Shown here: piece by piece, positions 26,971 to 36,299 of the stretch
Position numbering within the stretch: the stretch's first letter is position 1
Layout of the letters: each line of letters starts with the position of its first letter
Source: Flavihumibacter sp. ZG627
GTDB lineage: Bacteria > Bacteroidota > Bacteroidia > Chitinophagales > Chitinophagaceae
Assembly: GCF_000814325.1 (NCBI RefSeq)
Contig: NZ_JPHF01000001.1
Location: 1-64,000, forward strand
Reading direction: 5' to 3'
Length of the DNA stretch: 64,000 bases
Notes under the pieces: model-generated
Told to the model about the DNA's origin: nothing
Seen by the model: only the letters and a program-made list of their open reading frames with translations
Databases searched by the model: none
Translations under genes and position numbers: made by a program

Positions 26971-28608
26971 CTACTTTATAAATCGGCTGATGTTTTTAAA
27001 GCTTCGCTGAAAAGAATCATTGGCAATCTCTACTCCCCTTTTCACTCCTTCATAAAATACCTTTTCCATCCGGTCTGCAATCTTCTCATCCATTTTTTCA
27101 AGGTTTGCTCCTATCTCCTCTCTTACAGCAAGCAGACCGCTCCCAATGGCGATCGCAAAGAGTGGATTAAGGTCAAGCCATGGCACCACTGGATCATGAA
27201 TTTCTTCCGGTTGAGGAAACCATGGGTCAATTGTAGGAATGAGTTCGGGAAGTGGATAACGGATAATATCAAGTATGAACTGTATTTTACGGCAATGACT
27301 CGCTCTTTTACCAAGCACATCCGTTGCATGTGTACCGATGGCATAAATAAGGGAGGCATGTATTTTGTCAAAACGGAGGTTTGGTTCCATCATAGTTGCT
27401 TCCAACACGCGGTGGTTGTAAACCAGGTCCCAGATTGTCCGCTTGCGGAAACATGCATGGTTAGTTTTCCGTGCGATCCACACACCAATATTGATATAGT
27501 AATGTTTGATCTGATCGAAGTGCGCCTGCCCGGCAGCAGTAGCCAAAAATCCAAGCCCCTTTATTTCCGAATCAGGAATGCCCAGTTCACCAACCAGGTT
27601 AACATTCACGAAATGGTGCCATGTGGCATCAGTTACCACTCTGCCGATATCCGCACGGTGACCATCATACGCAGATATCGCTCCAAACCGTTGTGCATTA
27701 GTGGCGGTTTTACTTCCTCCCGCGTTGCTACCTGCAAGTACCGTTGAAAATGCTATCACTTCGGGACGTATACCCATTGGGTATTCCGGGCTGCCATCTA
27801 AATATGTTTGGGAAATATCCGATGGTTCAATGCATTCGCCTTCATGCGGATGATCGGGCAATACCATTATTCTTCCATTGGGACTGCAAAGAAGTGGATG
27901 AGGATAGGTCTCCTTCCAGAATGCACCCCATCTGCTTGAATAAAGTTTTGGCTGGATAGGTTGCGGAACATCATCCGACTGGTCGTCAAATTGGGAGCCG
28001 GCATCATGGCCAGGGCGGTTGGTATCATTACGGGCTGCGTCTGACATCCCAACATTACCGGCGCTATTGTTCCAGTTTCGCATAGACCGAACCCTGGTGA
28101 TGTTTCCACAAAGCTCATTACCAAGGCTGCCATGATCGCCGGTAGCAAATACCCCACCACCTCCATTCATGAACTGGCTGATGGCGATGAGTTCACTATT
28201 GGGCAATGAGGAACCGCTATTGATTCCAAACAGAAATACCTCATCATACATGTTACTGCTAAAATGATTGGTATCATCAAACTTGAAACCTTTGATACTT
28301 CTCTTTATACCTGCCACGCCTGCCTGAACCTGAGCATCCGACGCAAAGGCCGAACGATGTGCAAGTGTAAGTTCAAACCGAACATAGCCCCTTCCATCAT
28401 TCTGCAGAATACTGACAAAAGTGGAGAGGCCGAAATCGCCGGTTCCAAAATCAAGTCCCCCATCAGTTACCAGCAGAGCCCGCACCGTGCAAGGCCAGAA
28501 CCACCATGGATAGATCTTAAGTGGTTCAATTCTGAATAACTCTTTGTTTTTCCTGATCTCGCGCAGGAGATTTTCATTTGCTGTTGACAGCAATTTGTTG
28601 TCTTCCAT
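26971..28608 (-). CDS. Large protein of unknown function with GATase-like motif
   Basis: A 545-residue soluble protein with no signal peptide or membrane segment, starting MEDNKLLSTANENLLREI. The N-terminal half has alternating hydrophobic strands (ALLVTDGGLDFG, EVFLFGINSG) and a glycine-rich turn GGGGVFATGDHGSLGNELCG, reminiscent of class I glutamine-amidotransferase-like (ThuA or GATase1) flavodoxin folds. The catalytic Cys-His-Glu triad is not evident, though a cysteine follows the turn. The C-terminal 70 residues form amphipathic helices (MDEKIADRMEKVFYEGVKRG). Monocistronic. No family is recognised; catalytic function unassigned. Confidence 0.75.
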   Translation of the reverse strand: MEDNKLLSTANENLLREIRKNKELFRIEPLKIYPWWFWPCTVRALLVTDGGLDFGTGDFGLSTFVSILQNDGRGYVRFELTLAHRSAFASDAQVQAGVAGIKRSIKGFKFDDTNHFSSNMYDEVFLFGINSGSSLPNSELIAISQFMNGGGGVFATGDHGSLGNELCGNITRVRSMRNWNNSAGNVGMSDAARNDTNRPGHDAGSQFDDQSDDVPQPIQPKLYSSRWGAFWKETYPHPLLCSPNGRIMVLPDHPHEGECIEPSDISQTYLDGSPEYPMGIRPEVIAFSTVLAGSNAGGSKTATNAQRFGAISAYDGHRADIGRVVTDATWHHFVNVNLVGELGIPDSEIKGLGFLATAAGQAHFDQIKHYYINIGVWIARKTNHACFRKRTIWDLVYNHRVLEATMMEPNLRFDKIHASLIYAIGTHATDVLGKRASHCRKIQFILDIIRYPLPELIPTIDPWFPQPEEIHDPVVPWLDLNPLFAIAIGSGLLAVREEIGANLEKMDEKIADRMEKVFYEGVKRGVEIANDSFQRSFKNISRFIK

Positions 28609-28806
28609 TTTAATTCATATTTAAGGTTTACGAAAATGCAATAGCAGGATGATGCGCTAATCAGGAGTGATGTAAAAATAAGATGATGGAGAAACTTGAT
28701 ACAGGGGCCTTTTTCCCGCTCTGGCAGGGCATTTTAAAGGGGTTGCTACTGTAGGTCTTACGATAGCATAAATACCAGATGATTGCAGTATTCCGCAGAA
28801 TGAATT

Positions 28807-29173
28807 TTATTGAGGGATATAGTTAAGTAGTATTACACCGCTTTTAAAGGTGCGTGTATTAACGAGTTGAAAGGAGAGTGGTTGCGCTATATTTTCAAAT
28901 AGGGCAGTTCCCTTTGCTATGGCAACTGGATCGATCATGATCTGTAATTCATCGATAAGCCCAGCTTCCGCAAATTGAGAAACAATGCTTCCGCTACCCA
29001 GAATGGTCATATCATTTCCGGCATTTCCCTGAGCTTTTTTGTTTCCTTAATTATATCATCACTTATAATACGGGTGTTATTCCAATTGGCTTGTTTTGCC
29101 AGCTGATATCCTCATTTAGGCCTTTGTAATAACCATTGAGGCCGGTAAACACAAATGCTGATATTTTTCTCAT
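28807..29173 (-). pseudogene. Remnant of a RibD-C/dihydrofolate-reductase-like gene
   Basis: Reading the minus strand from 29173 gives MRKISAFVFTGLNGYYKGLN, the usual start of the DHFR-like RibD C-terminal family. The sequence then jumps, in another frame, to QANWNNTRIISDDIIKETKK, a motif normally about 80 residues further on. A second frameshift (one missing G in a CCGG context near 29019) leads to GSGSIVSQFAEAGLIDELQI and the end YIPQ at 28807. It has therefore lost its middle and has two frame breaks. An intact copy would reduce a nicotinamide-dependent substrate. This degraded gene is unlikely to give a functional enzyme. Confidence 0.82.
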
Positions 29174-29252
29174 TTTGAAAATTGTTTAATGCGGGCTGGT
29201 ATGCATATTGATAAAACCATTTTAACGATATTATTCATTAAAAATTTAACCC

Positions 29253-30650
29253 ATGAAAAAATTCATGTTGGCCTGCGCTGTATTGTCGGCACAGATGGCC
29301 TTCTCACAGAAAATTGTGAAAGAGCATTACACCGTTAGTGGTGGACTGTTAGGTGCAGCCAATTTCGCTAAACTCCGTGTGTCGGATAACCACAATCTGG
29401 ATTACAACACTAAATTTGGCTGGGGCGCCGGTGCCTGGCTTAACATCCCACTGGGTAAAGTAGTGTCTTTTGAACCCCAGTTTATGTACAATAGCCTGAA
29501 ATTCGAAACTGATGCGGGTGCTGCTTTTCTGAAAGATACTAAAGTCAGTTATTTCTCAGTTCCCGTTTTATTAAAGTTTCATCTGGGCGATAAATTTGCC
29601 CTGACTGCCGGCCCACAATTCGATTTCGTTTCCTCAGTTGATGATAATAACAACCGTTATACCAAAGACAGTCTGGAAAAATCGGGGATTGCCCTCAACG
29701 TGGGTGCTGAATTATTTCCCCATGGCAGGGTTACTCCTTTTGCCCGTTATATACACGGCTTGAAAAATATTGATAAGCGGGGAAATGCTAATCCCGGTGG
29801 TGAATATTTCAACCAGAACATACAGGTTGGATTGAAACTTAAACTTTTTGGAAAACTCATTCCAGCCGATTCCGATGGTGATGGTGTTATTGACAAGAAT
29901 GATGAATGTCCAAATGTAGCGGGTCTTGAGCGCTATAAAGGCTGCCCCATTCCTGATACCGATAAAGATGGTATCAATGACGAAGAAGATAAATGTCCAA
30001 CAGAAGCCGGACTGCCTAAATATGGTGGTTGCCCTATTCCAGACACAGATAAGGATGGTGTGAATGATGAAGAGGATAAGTGTATTGATGTGCCCGGTAT
30101 TGCGAAATACAACGGATGTCCTATTCCTGATTCTGATAAGGATGGTGTGAATGATGAAGAAGATAAGTGTCCGAACGAAGCTGGATTGGCCCGCTACCAG
30201 GGATGTCCTCCGCCAGACCGCGATAATGATGGTGTTAATGACGATGAAGACCGTTGTCCCGACCTCGCAGGTACTGCTGAAAATGCTGGCTGTCCGGCAC
30301 TTGAAGCTTCCAAATTCAATGCGAGTGCTGTTCAGTTTGTGAGCGGTAGTGCCACACTTACCGCTACAGGTCGCAAAGAATTGGATAAAGCTGCGAGGAT
30401 CCTGAATGAGCAGTATCCTCAACTGAAAGTACAGATCGCAGGTCATACTGATAATACCGGTAAGGCTGAATCTAACCAGGTGCTCAGTGAAAAACGTGCG
30501 GCTGCTGTTAAAGCATACCTCGTGAAAAAAGGAATTGCTGATGACAGGTTAACGACCATCGGCTATGGCCAGGATCAACCTGTTGCAGATAATGGAACAG
30601 CGGCTGGAAGAACACAAAACCGAAGGGTAGAGTTCAAGGTTAGTCAGTAA
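29253..30650 (+). CDS. OmpA-family protein with thrombospondin type 3 repeats
   Basis: An outer-membrane protein of 465 residues. Signal peptide (MKKFMLACAVLSAQMAFSQ), outer-membrane barrel (about 25-205), then five thrombospondin type 3 calcium-binding repeats of about 29 residues (motif DTDKDGVNDEEDKC, about 206-345). A C-terminal OmpA peptidoglycan-binding domain follows (about 350-465: FVSGSATLTATGRKELDKA, GHTDNTG, GQDQPVADN, RRVEFKV). The repeats form a semi-rigid linker from outer membrane to cell wall. Monocistronic, ending at the terminator 30676. Common in Bacteroidota as a major envelope protein. Confidence 0.95.
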   Translation: MKKFMLACAVLSAQMAFSQKIVKEHYTVSGGLLGAANFAKLRVSDNHNLDYNTKFGWGAGAWLNIPLGKVVSFEPQFMYNSLKFETDAGAAFLKDTKVSYFSVPVLLKFHLGDKFALTAGPQFDFVSSVDDNNNRYTKDSLEKSGIALNVGAELFPHGRVTPFARYIHGLKNIDKRGNANPGGEYFNQNIQVGLKLKLFGKLIPADSDGDGVIDKNDECPNVAGLERYKGCPIPDTDKDGINDEEDKCPTEAGLPKYGGCPIPDTDKDGVNDEEDKCIDVPGIAKYNGCPIPDSDKDGVNDEEDKCPNEAGLARYQGCPPPDRDNDGVNDDEDRCPDLAGTAENAGCPALEASKFNASAVQFVSGSATLTATGRKELDKAARILNEQYPQLKVQIAGHTDNTGKAESNQVLSEKRAAAVKAYLVKKGIADDRLTTIGYGQDQPVADNGTAAGRTQNRRVEFKVSQ

Positions 30651-30675
30651 TACTTAAATAATTTGAAGCAAATAG

Positions 30676-30704
30676 AAAGGGGTTACGACTAACGTAACCC
30701 CTTT
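30676..30704. terminator. Bidirectional terminator between ompA-like gene and tRNA-Met
   Basis: AAAGGGGTTACG (30676-30687) pairs perfectly with CGTAACCCCTTT (30693-30704) around 5 bases, followed by ATTTG (plus) or CTATTTG (minus). It lies 25 bp after the OmpA-like stop and 5 bp after the tRNA 3' end, so it can end both convergent transcripts. Confidence 0.88.
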
Positions 30705-30709
30705 ATTTG

Positions 30710-30783
30710 TGGGCCCTGCCGGGCTCGAACCAGCGACCCTCTGATTATGAGTCAGATGCTCTAACCGACTGAGCTAAGGGCCC
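30710..30783 (-). tRNA. tRNA-Met (CAT)
   Basis: A 74-nt cloverleaf on the minus strand: acceptor GGGCCCT with AGGGCCC, D arm TAGCTCAGTCGGTTAGAGCA, anticodon stem-loop CTGACTCATAATCAG (CAT), T arm GCTGG-TTCGAGC-CCGGC, discriminator A, CCA not encoded. Called elongator methionine. A CAT anticodon could also mean the isoleucine tRNA whose C34 is modified to lysidine; sequence alone does not decide. Confidence 0.88.
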
Positions 30784-30930
30784 TTCCTCCTAAGAGGTGC
30801 CTCAACTTTAGCTGAGGCGGGGTGCAAAAATATAAAAACATGCCCTAAACTGAGCAGCTGGTAAAAAAATAATCATTGTTGAACATTATCGGTAATTTTC
30901 CAGCTCAATTCAGTTATTTATAAATTGCTC

Positions 30931-31518
30931 ATGATTGCTCCTGGCCGTATACAATATTTGCAGGAACGCATCGCGCGTTTTGATGACCAGGCGGCCTATC
31001 GCGAGCTGTTTACAGCATTTTACCCCCCTCTCACCCAGTTCGCTTTCGGCTTTACACGCTCTAAGCAATCAGCCGAAGAGATCGTATCAGATGTATTCAT
31101 AATAATCTGGGAAAAAAGAAAAAGACTGGAAAATATCAGCAGTCTGAAACTCTACCTTTATACAGCTACACGAAATACTGCCTATAATTTCCTGTCAAGA
31201 CAAAACAGGGTGCTCCTGACCGACCTAAGTGAGATCCCCGTTGATCTCAAATCAGTTCATCTTGATCCGGAACGTATGCTGATTACCGCCGAAATGAAGA
31301 AAATGGTACAGGAGGCTATCCTTAAGCTACCGCCCCGCTGCCGCCTTATCTTTAAACTGGTGAAAGAAGACGAGCTTAAATACAGGGAAGTGGCTGAATT
31401 ACTTAAACTTTCAGTCAAAACTGTGGAAACACAGATGTCCATTGCTCTTAAAAGGATAGGCGAGGCTGTGCGCTTTGATATCCGGAAAGCAGTTCCAGCC
31501 TCCCCGACAGGGAAATAA
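30931..31518 (+). CDS. ECF-type RNA polymerase sigma factor
   Basis: A 195-residue sigma-70 family ECF factor. The ATG at 30931 is preferred to a TTG two codons earlier. Region 2 is AYRELFTAFYPPLTQFAFGF with SAEEIVSDVFIIIWEKRKRL, region 4 the helix-turn-helix LPPRCRLIFKLVKEDELKYREVAELLKLSVKTVETQMS. It is of the SusC-associated (FecI-like) branch and should drive the neighbouring uptake locus when the FecR partner (72 bp downstream) releases it after substrate binding by the STN-type SusC. It opens the cluster. Confidence 0.95.
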   Translation: MIAPGRIQYLQERIARFDDQAAYRELFTAFYPPLTQFAFGFTRSKQSAEEIVSDVFIIIWEKRKRLENISSLKLYLYTATRNTAYNFLSRQNRVLLTDLSEIPVDLKSVHLDPERMLITAEMKKMVQEAILKLPPRCRLIFKLVKEDELKYREVAELLKLSVKTVETQMSIALKRIGEAVRFDIRKAVPASPTGK

Positions 31519-31590
31519 AAATTTTTTTAAGAATTCTTTAAGGGTAATAGGGATGAATTGGTGTCTTAGTACCCTCAACACCAAACCAGC

Positions 31591-32691
31591 ATGATTACAG
31601 ACCGGCTCTGGGAGCTAATGGCCAAAAAATTATCGGGAGAGAACTCCGTACAGGAGGCTGCCGAGCTGGAAGAGCTGTTAAGGCAACACCCCGAATATCA
31701 TTATCCGCTCCAGACCATCTCAGACATATGGTTTCAGCAGGGTGTTTCTAATTCTGGTGATACCGGGGCTGCCTATGAAAGACATATTAAAAGAATGGTT
31801 ACCCTGGGATTTCTGGATGAGGGAGAGGAAAATAATGGGGATTTGGAATCAATTACATCTCCCGGCTTTATTCGCCGTAACTGGTTATGGATGTCAGGCT
31901 CTGTTATAGTATTGGTTGTGGGAATTCTTTATTTTCTTAGCCCGGTACTCCCGAGCAGCCAAAAAGAGCTTGCGGTTGTCAATAGTGAGATATCTACACG
32001 CAATGGCTCCCGGTCAAAACTTATGCTTCCTGATGGAACACAGGTTTGGCTTAACTCGGGCTCAAGGATTACCTATAGTAAAGACTTTGGAATAAAAACA
32101 AGAGAGGTAAACCTGACAGGTGAAGCCTATTTCGACGTGGTAAAAAATGCAGAGAAACCTTTCCATATACATGCCCACAACATTGACATTAAAGTTTTGG
32201 GCACGGCCTTCAACGTGAAATCATATCCAGGTGAAAAATCCACGGAAACCAGTCTTATCAGGGGCAGTTTAGAAGTTAGTATCAAAAGCAGGCCGAGCGA
32301 AAAGATCATCCTGAAGCCAAAAGAAAAACTGGTAGTGATTGACGAAGAATCTTCCGTATCCCGCTCACTGAAGCCAACTGCTGTAACGGGCAAAAAAGTT
32401 CCTAAAGTGGCCATAGGGGAAATCCGTTATGCAGAAGTTGACAGCGCGGTAATCGAAACCTCCTGGATAGAGAACCGGCTGATATTTGAGAATGAATCAC
32501 TTCGCGATATTGCCCGCAATATGGAAAGATGGTATAATGTGAAGATTGAATTCGGGGATGAAGAAGTGGCCGAGTGGAGGTTTAAGGCAGATTTTACCAA
32601 AGAGTCGCTGGAAGAAGCACTGAGAGCACTTTCTATTGCCACAAAATTCAGATATAAGATCAATAACGATACAGTAACGATTTCAAAATAA
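31591..32691 (+). CDS. FecR-family anti-sigma factor
   Basis: A 366-residue membrane regulator. The cytosolic N-terminus (about 1-95, KKLSGENSVQEAAELEELLRQH) binds the sigma factor. A single membrane segment (WMSGSVIVLVVGILYFL, about 100-118) leads to a periplasmic FecR domain (RSKLMLPDGTQVWLNSGSRITY, about 135-245) and a C-terminal STN-like DUF4974 region (SLRDIARNMERWYNVKIEF). It receives the signal from the STN domain of the SusC encoded downstream and controls the sigma factor. Length and order are standard. Confidence 0.94.
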   Translation: MITDRLWELMAKKLSGENSVQEAAELEELLRQHPEYHYPLQTISDIWFQQGVSNSGDTGAAYERHIKRMVTLGFLDEGEENNGDLESITSPGFIRRNWLWMSGSVIVLVVGILYFLSPVLPSSQKELAVVNSEISTRNGSRSKLMLPDGTQVWLNSGSRITYSKDFGIKTREVNLTGEAYFDVVKNAEKPFHIHAHNIDIKVLGTAFNVKSYPGEKSTETSLIRGSLEVSIKSRPSEKIILKPKEKLVVIDEESSVSRSLKPTAVTGKKVPKVAIGEIRYAEVDSAVIETSWIENRLIFENESLRDIARNMERWYNVKIEFGDEEVAEWRFKADFTKESLEEALRALSIATKFRYKINNDTVTISK

Positions 32692-32745
32692 ACCAACGAA
32701 CAACTAAAAAACGACTGCCATGATCAACAACTCCACTTAAAAAAT

Positions 32746-32773
32746 GGCGGGAAATGCGCCAACATTCCCCGCC
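32746..32773 (+). promoter_or_regulatory. Imperfect 11-bp hairpin in the fecR-susC leader
   Basis: GGCGGGAAATG (32746-32756) pairs with CATTCCCCGCC (32763-32773), with one mismatch, around 6 bases. No T-tract follows. It may stabilise the downstream mRNA or attenuate read-through between fecR and the SusC gene. Role inferred. Confidence 0.45.
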
Positions 32774-32844
32774 GGGAAAACAAGGACATACTCAACCCTT
32801 GAGAAAGTTGATGAACCATTTAGTTAACCCTAATTGCTCAAAAT

Positions 32845-35800
32845 ATGAAAAAATTCGCTGATGGGGATGCCTGTCTATTAGCTCCCTTTTTGCTAAAGTT
32901 TGCCAGAATTATGAAGCTAACCGCACTCTTTATGCTTTTTTGCGCCCTGCAGGTGTCTGCAGGCGGATATTCCCAAACCAGGATCAGCCTGAAACTGGAA
33001 GGTGTTAACCTCAAAAAAGCACTCTCTGTAATTGAAAAAAAATCCAGCTACAGGTTCCTGTACAACCAGGCATTACTCAATGAGGATGCCCGTGTTGCCA
33101 TCAGCGCCGAGAATGAAGAGGTTGTTTCCGTTCTCAATAAATTGCTGAACAATACACCCCTGGGTTATGAGATCCTCGACAATTATCTCGTTGTTCTTAA
33201 GTACCGTGGGATGAATTTTCAGCAGACACGTGTTACAGGTCGTATCACCGATGTTAACGGAGCGCCCGTTCCGCTTGCCTCAATTAAAATAAAGGGAAGT
33301 ACCGCTGGCACCTCAGCCGATAATGATGGAAATTTCGCCATCACCGTTCCCGAGAATGCCACGCTTGTTATCTCTTCCATCGGTTTTGATGACCAGGAAA
33401 TAGTGGTTGGTGATAAAACAATCATCAATGTTGTTCTCCAGCCATCTACAAAACTGCAGGATGAAGTTGTTGTGATAGGATATGGTACAGCGCAGAAACG
33501 CGATCTTACAGGCTCCGTTGCCAAGGTTAAAGGCGATGAACTTGCTTCCCAGCCTAATACAAACCCGCTTTCTTCCATGCAGGCTAAGGTAGCCGGATTA
33601 TCAATCGTGAACAATGCCATTCCCGGTTCAACGCCTGATGTAAGGATAAGGGGAACAATCAGTATCGGTACGGTTCGACCCGTTTATATCATCGATGGTA
33701 TTTTTAGTGATAACATGGATTTTGTTAGTCCAAATGAAATCGAAAGCATCGAGGTGCTGAAAGATCCCTCCTCCCTCGCCGTATTTGGTATCAGGGGTGC
33801 AGCAGGCGCTATTCTGGTTACCACCAAGAGAGCTAAGGCCGGACAGGTTAACGTTAACTTCAGTTCTGTTTATGGTGTCAAAACACTGGTAGATAAGATC
33901 CAACTTGCAAATGGCGATGAATTCCGCCAGCTGGCAACCTTTGAGGCCAATAACCGCGTTCAGGATAATAGCAATGATAATTCTTACCTGAGTTTTATTG
34001 ATAATATTGGCGGACCCGGATTATCAGCTTATACCGGTAATACCGACTGGATTGATGCTGTTACACGCAATGCCAGGTTCACTAACAATAATATCAGTGT
34101 AGATGGAAGTTCAGAGAAAAATCGTTTCCACATGGGCGTTGGCTACACATATGATGAGGGCCTCGTGAAGCACGTTAAGTATGATAGGATAAACATCAAC
34201 ATTAATGATGAATATAAGATCAACAAGATATTTAAGGTTGGTTTTAATTTCATCGGGGCAAGAGAAAACCTGCCCTACAACAGTGGTGCGCTTGAAAATG
34301 CAAGAAGGGCGCTTCCCATCATTGATTCAAAAACAAGACAGTTCAATACAAGGAATCCTTATTTCCCGGATGATTCATCCACGTATAACCTGTACTCAAA
34401 TACACCAATCATCCAGAATTCGGAAGCCAATCCACTGGCCGTTCTGGAGAATGAGTGGGATAAAAGAAAAGATACACGTTTCCGCTATGTGGGAAGTGCC
34501 TTTATTGATATCAATATCACTAAGGACCTAAATCTCCGCAGCACCTGGTATGCTAACATCAGCAACCGCGATGAGCGTGTCTATACTCCGCTATATGATG
34601 TGTATGATCCTACAAGGCCTGTTGATAGCCAGGTGATCGCTAAAAATAACCTTACCGCTGTATCGCAATATGAAGACAATACCAAGTCATTCCAGCAGGA
34701 TTATATTGCTACCTACAAAAAGCGTTTTGGAGATCATTCGCTTACAGCAACGGCAGGTTTTACTACCTATTACAACAAGTTCCAGTCTATCACAGCAAAT
34801 ATCAGCCAGGAAACCGGTGGAACACCTATTCCTAATGATGAGCGCTTCTGGTATATTCAAACTGGTTTCGGTAATATCGGCAGGGCTACTTCCAGGTCGA
34901 GCCAGAATGAATATTCAACTGTGTCTGGTCTGGCACGTGTGCTCTACAATTTCCAGAACAAGTATTATATAAATGCAAGTTTCAGGAGAGATGGTTCAAG
35001 CCAGATCAACCGCGATTACAAAAAGAAATTCCAGAATTTCTGGGCAGTGGGTGCGGCATGGGAAATGACCCGTGAGAACTTCATGGATGGTCAGGAGTTC
35101 TTTGATTACCTGAAGATCAAAGGATCTGTGGGTGAATTAGGAAACTTCAACTCAGACAGGGCTTATCCTGCATATCCAACTACATCTACAGGATCCTCGG
35201 CTGTATTTGGAACAACCCTAGAGCCGGTATGGACAGAAGATTTTCTTGTTGATCCAAACCTTCATTGGGAAACTGTAATGTCATCAGAAATAGGTTTGGA
35301 AGCCGATTTCCTCGATAGGCGTTTCCATTTCGAAGCGAATTATTATTATAAGAAAACTAAAGATCTTCTAGTTTCTCTGAGATATCCGGGTATACTTCCA
35401 ACCCTTACCAATGGTGGTACCATTGAGAATAAAGGTTTCGAGTTTATCGCCGGATGGAACCAGAAATTAAGTAATGATATGACCCTTTCCCTTTCTGGAA
35501 ACCTCACTACGTATAAAAATAAGGTTCTGGAGATGGAAACTAAGTTCCGGACAATTTCAAGCAGTGAACAAACTGCCAGCCAGGTGGAAGCAGGCTTCCC
35601 AATGGGTTATTTCTACGGATTGGTGGTGGAAGGTGTTTACCAGTCATACAGGGATATCCTTCTCTCTCCGGATAATACGATCAATGGGGGTAATGCCCGT
35701 CCCGGCGATTTGAAGTATGCCGACCTGAATGGTGATGGTGTTATTACGGACGAAGATCGTACCAATATTGGTAATCCAACACCTGATTTCACCTATGGCG

Positions 35801-36270
35801 CCAATGCAAACCTTAAGTATAAAAACTTCGATCTTGGTGTGGATGTTGCTGGTGTATATGGTAATGAGATCTACAGGGTTTGGGGAACATCAGAGCAGAA
35901 AAACTCAGTTTACAACTATCCTAAGAATTACCTCGAGGGTTGGACAACTCCCGGTTCATCCAACTTCATTCCTATTGTAAACGCAGCGCACCTGATCAAC
36001 AGGGCACCATCAACATATGGAGTGGAAGACGGTAGTTATTTCAGGATAAGAAATGTAACACTTGGATATAATTTCAGCCAGTTTAAGAACTCAAATATTA
36101 TAAAGAACCTGCGGATTTACGGTAGTGTTCAGAACCTGAAAACATGGAAGAACAATCTTGGATATTCTCCCGAATTTTCAGGCGATGCAACTTTCTGGGG
36201 TGTTGACTTCGGAGGTGCAGGAAGTGCACTTCCAAGGATCGTAAGTGTTGGTTTGAATGCGAATTTTTAA
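32845..36270 (+). CDS. SusC/RagA-type transporter with STN signalling domain
   Basis: A 1141-residue outer-membrane transporter. A signal peptide ending LQVSAGGYSQ is followed by a secretin/TonB short N-terminal (STN) domain (about 50-115, KALSVIEKKSSYRFLYNQ). Then come the carboxypeptidase-regulatory-like domain (VTGRITDVNGAPVPLASIKI), TonB box (DEVVVIGYGTAQKRDLTGSV), plug (VRIRGTISI, RPVYIIDGIF, SIEVLKDPSSLAVFGIRGAAGAILVTTKR) and barrel. The STN domain means substrate binding is relayed through FecR to the ECF sigma factor encoded just upstream. SusD is 29 bp downstream. The imported substrate is inferred to be a beta-glucan fragment. Confidence 0.96.
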   Translation: MKKFADGDACLLAPFLLKFARIMKLTALFMLFCALQVSAGGYSQTRISLKLEGVNLKKALSVIEKKSSYRFLYNQALLNEDARVAISAENEEVVSVLNKLLNNTPLGYEILDNYLVVLKYRGMNFQQTRVTGRITDVNGAPVPLASIKIKGSTAGTSADNDGNFAITVPENATLVISSIGFDDQEIVVGDKTIINVVLQPSTKLQDEVVVIGYGTAQKRDLTGSVAKVKGDELASQPNTNPLSSMQAKVAGLSIVNNAIPGSTPDVRIRGTISIGTVRPVYIIDGIFSDNMDFVSPNEIESIEVLKDPSSLAVFGIRGAAGAILVTTKRAKAGQVNVNFSSVYGVKTLVDKIQLANGDEFRQLATFEANNRVQDNSNDNSYLSFIDNIGGPGLSAYTGNTDWIDAVTRNARFTNNNISVDGSSEKNRFHMGVGYTYDEGLVKHVKYDRINININDEYKINKIFKVGFNFIGARENLPYNSGALENARRALPIIDSKTRQFNTRNPYFPDDSSTYNLYSNTPIIQNSEANPLAVLENEWDKRKDTRFRYVGSAFIDINITKDLNLRSTWYANISNRDERVYTPLYDVYDPTRPVDSQVIAKNNLTAVSQYEDNTKSFQQDYIATYKKRFGDHSLTATAGFTTYYNKFQSITANISQETGGTPIPNDERFWYIQTGFGNIGRATSRSSQNEYSTVSGLARVLYNFQNKYYINASFRRDGSSQINRDYKKKFQNFWAVGAAWEMTRENFMDGQEFFDYLKIKGSVGELGNFNSDRAYPAYPTTSTGSSAVFGTTLEPVWTEDFLVDPNLHWETVMSSEIGLEADFLDRRFHFEANYYYKKTKDLLVSLRYPGILPTLTNGGTIENKGFEFIAGWNQKLSNDMTLSLSGNLTTYKNKVLEMETKFRTISSSEQTASQVEAGFPMGYFYGLVVEGVYQSYRDILLSPDNTINGGNARPGDLKYADLNGDGVITDEDRTNIGNPTPDFTYGANANLKYKNFDLGVDVAGVYGNEIYRVWGTSEQKNSVYNYPKNYLEGWTTPGSSNFIPIVNAAHLINRAPSTYGVEDGSYFRIRNVTLGYNFSQFKNSNIIKNLRIYGSVQNLKTWKNNLGYSPEFSGDATFWGVDFGGAGSALPRIVSVGLNANF

Positions 36271-36299
36271 TCACAATTTTCACAAAAAAGGAAGCAATC

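Noticed and set aside
29712-30446. A 244-codon minus-strand frame with regular hydrophobic repeats
   Set aside because: It is exactly antisense to the OmpA-like gene and its repeats are the reverse complement of the calcium-binding repeats; no signal, family or separate promoter supports it.
16607-30783. The tRNA genes as integration sites of a genomic island
   Set aside because: No integrase, no repeated tRNA 3' end and no clear change of gene style at either tRNA.
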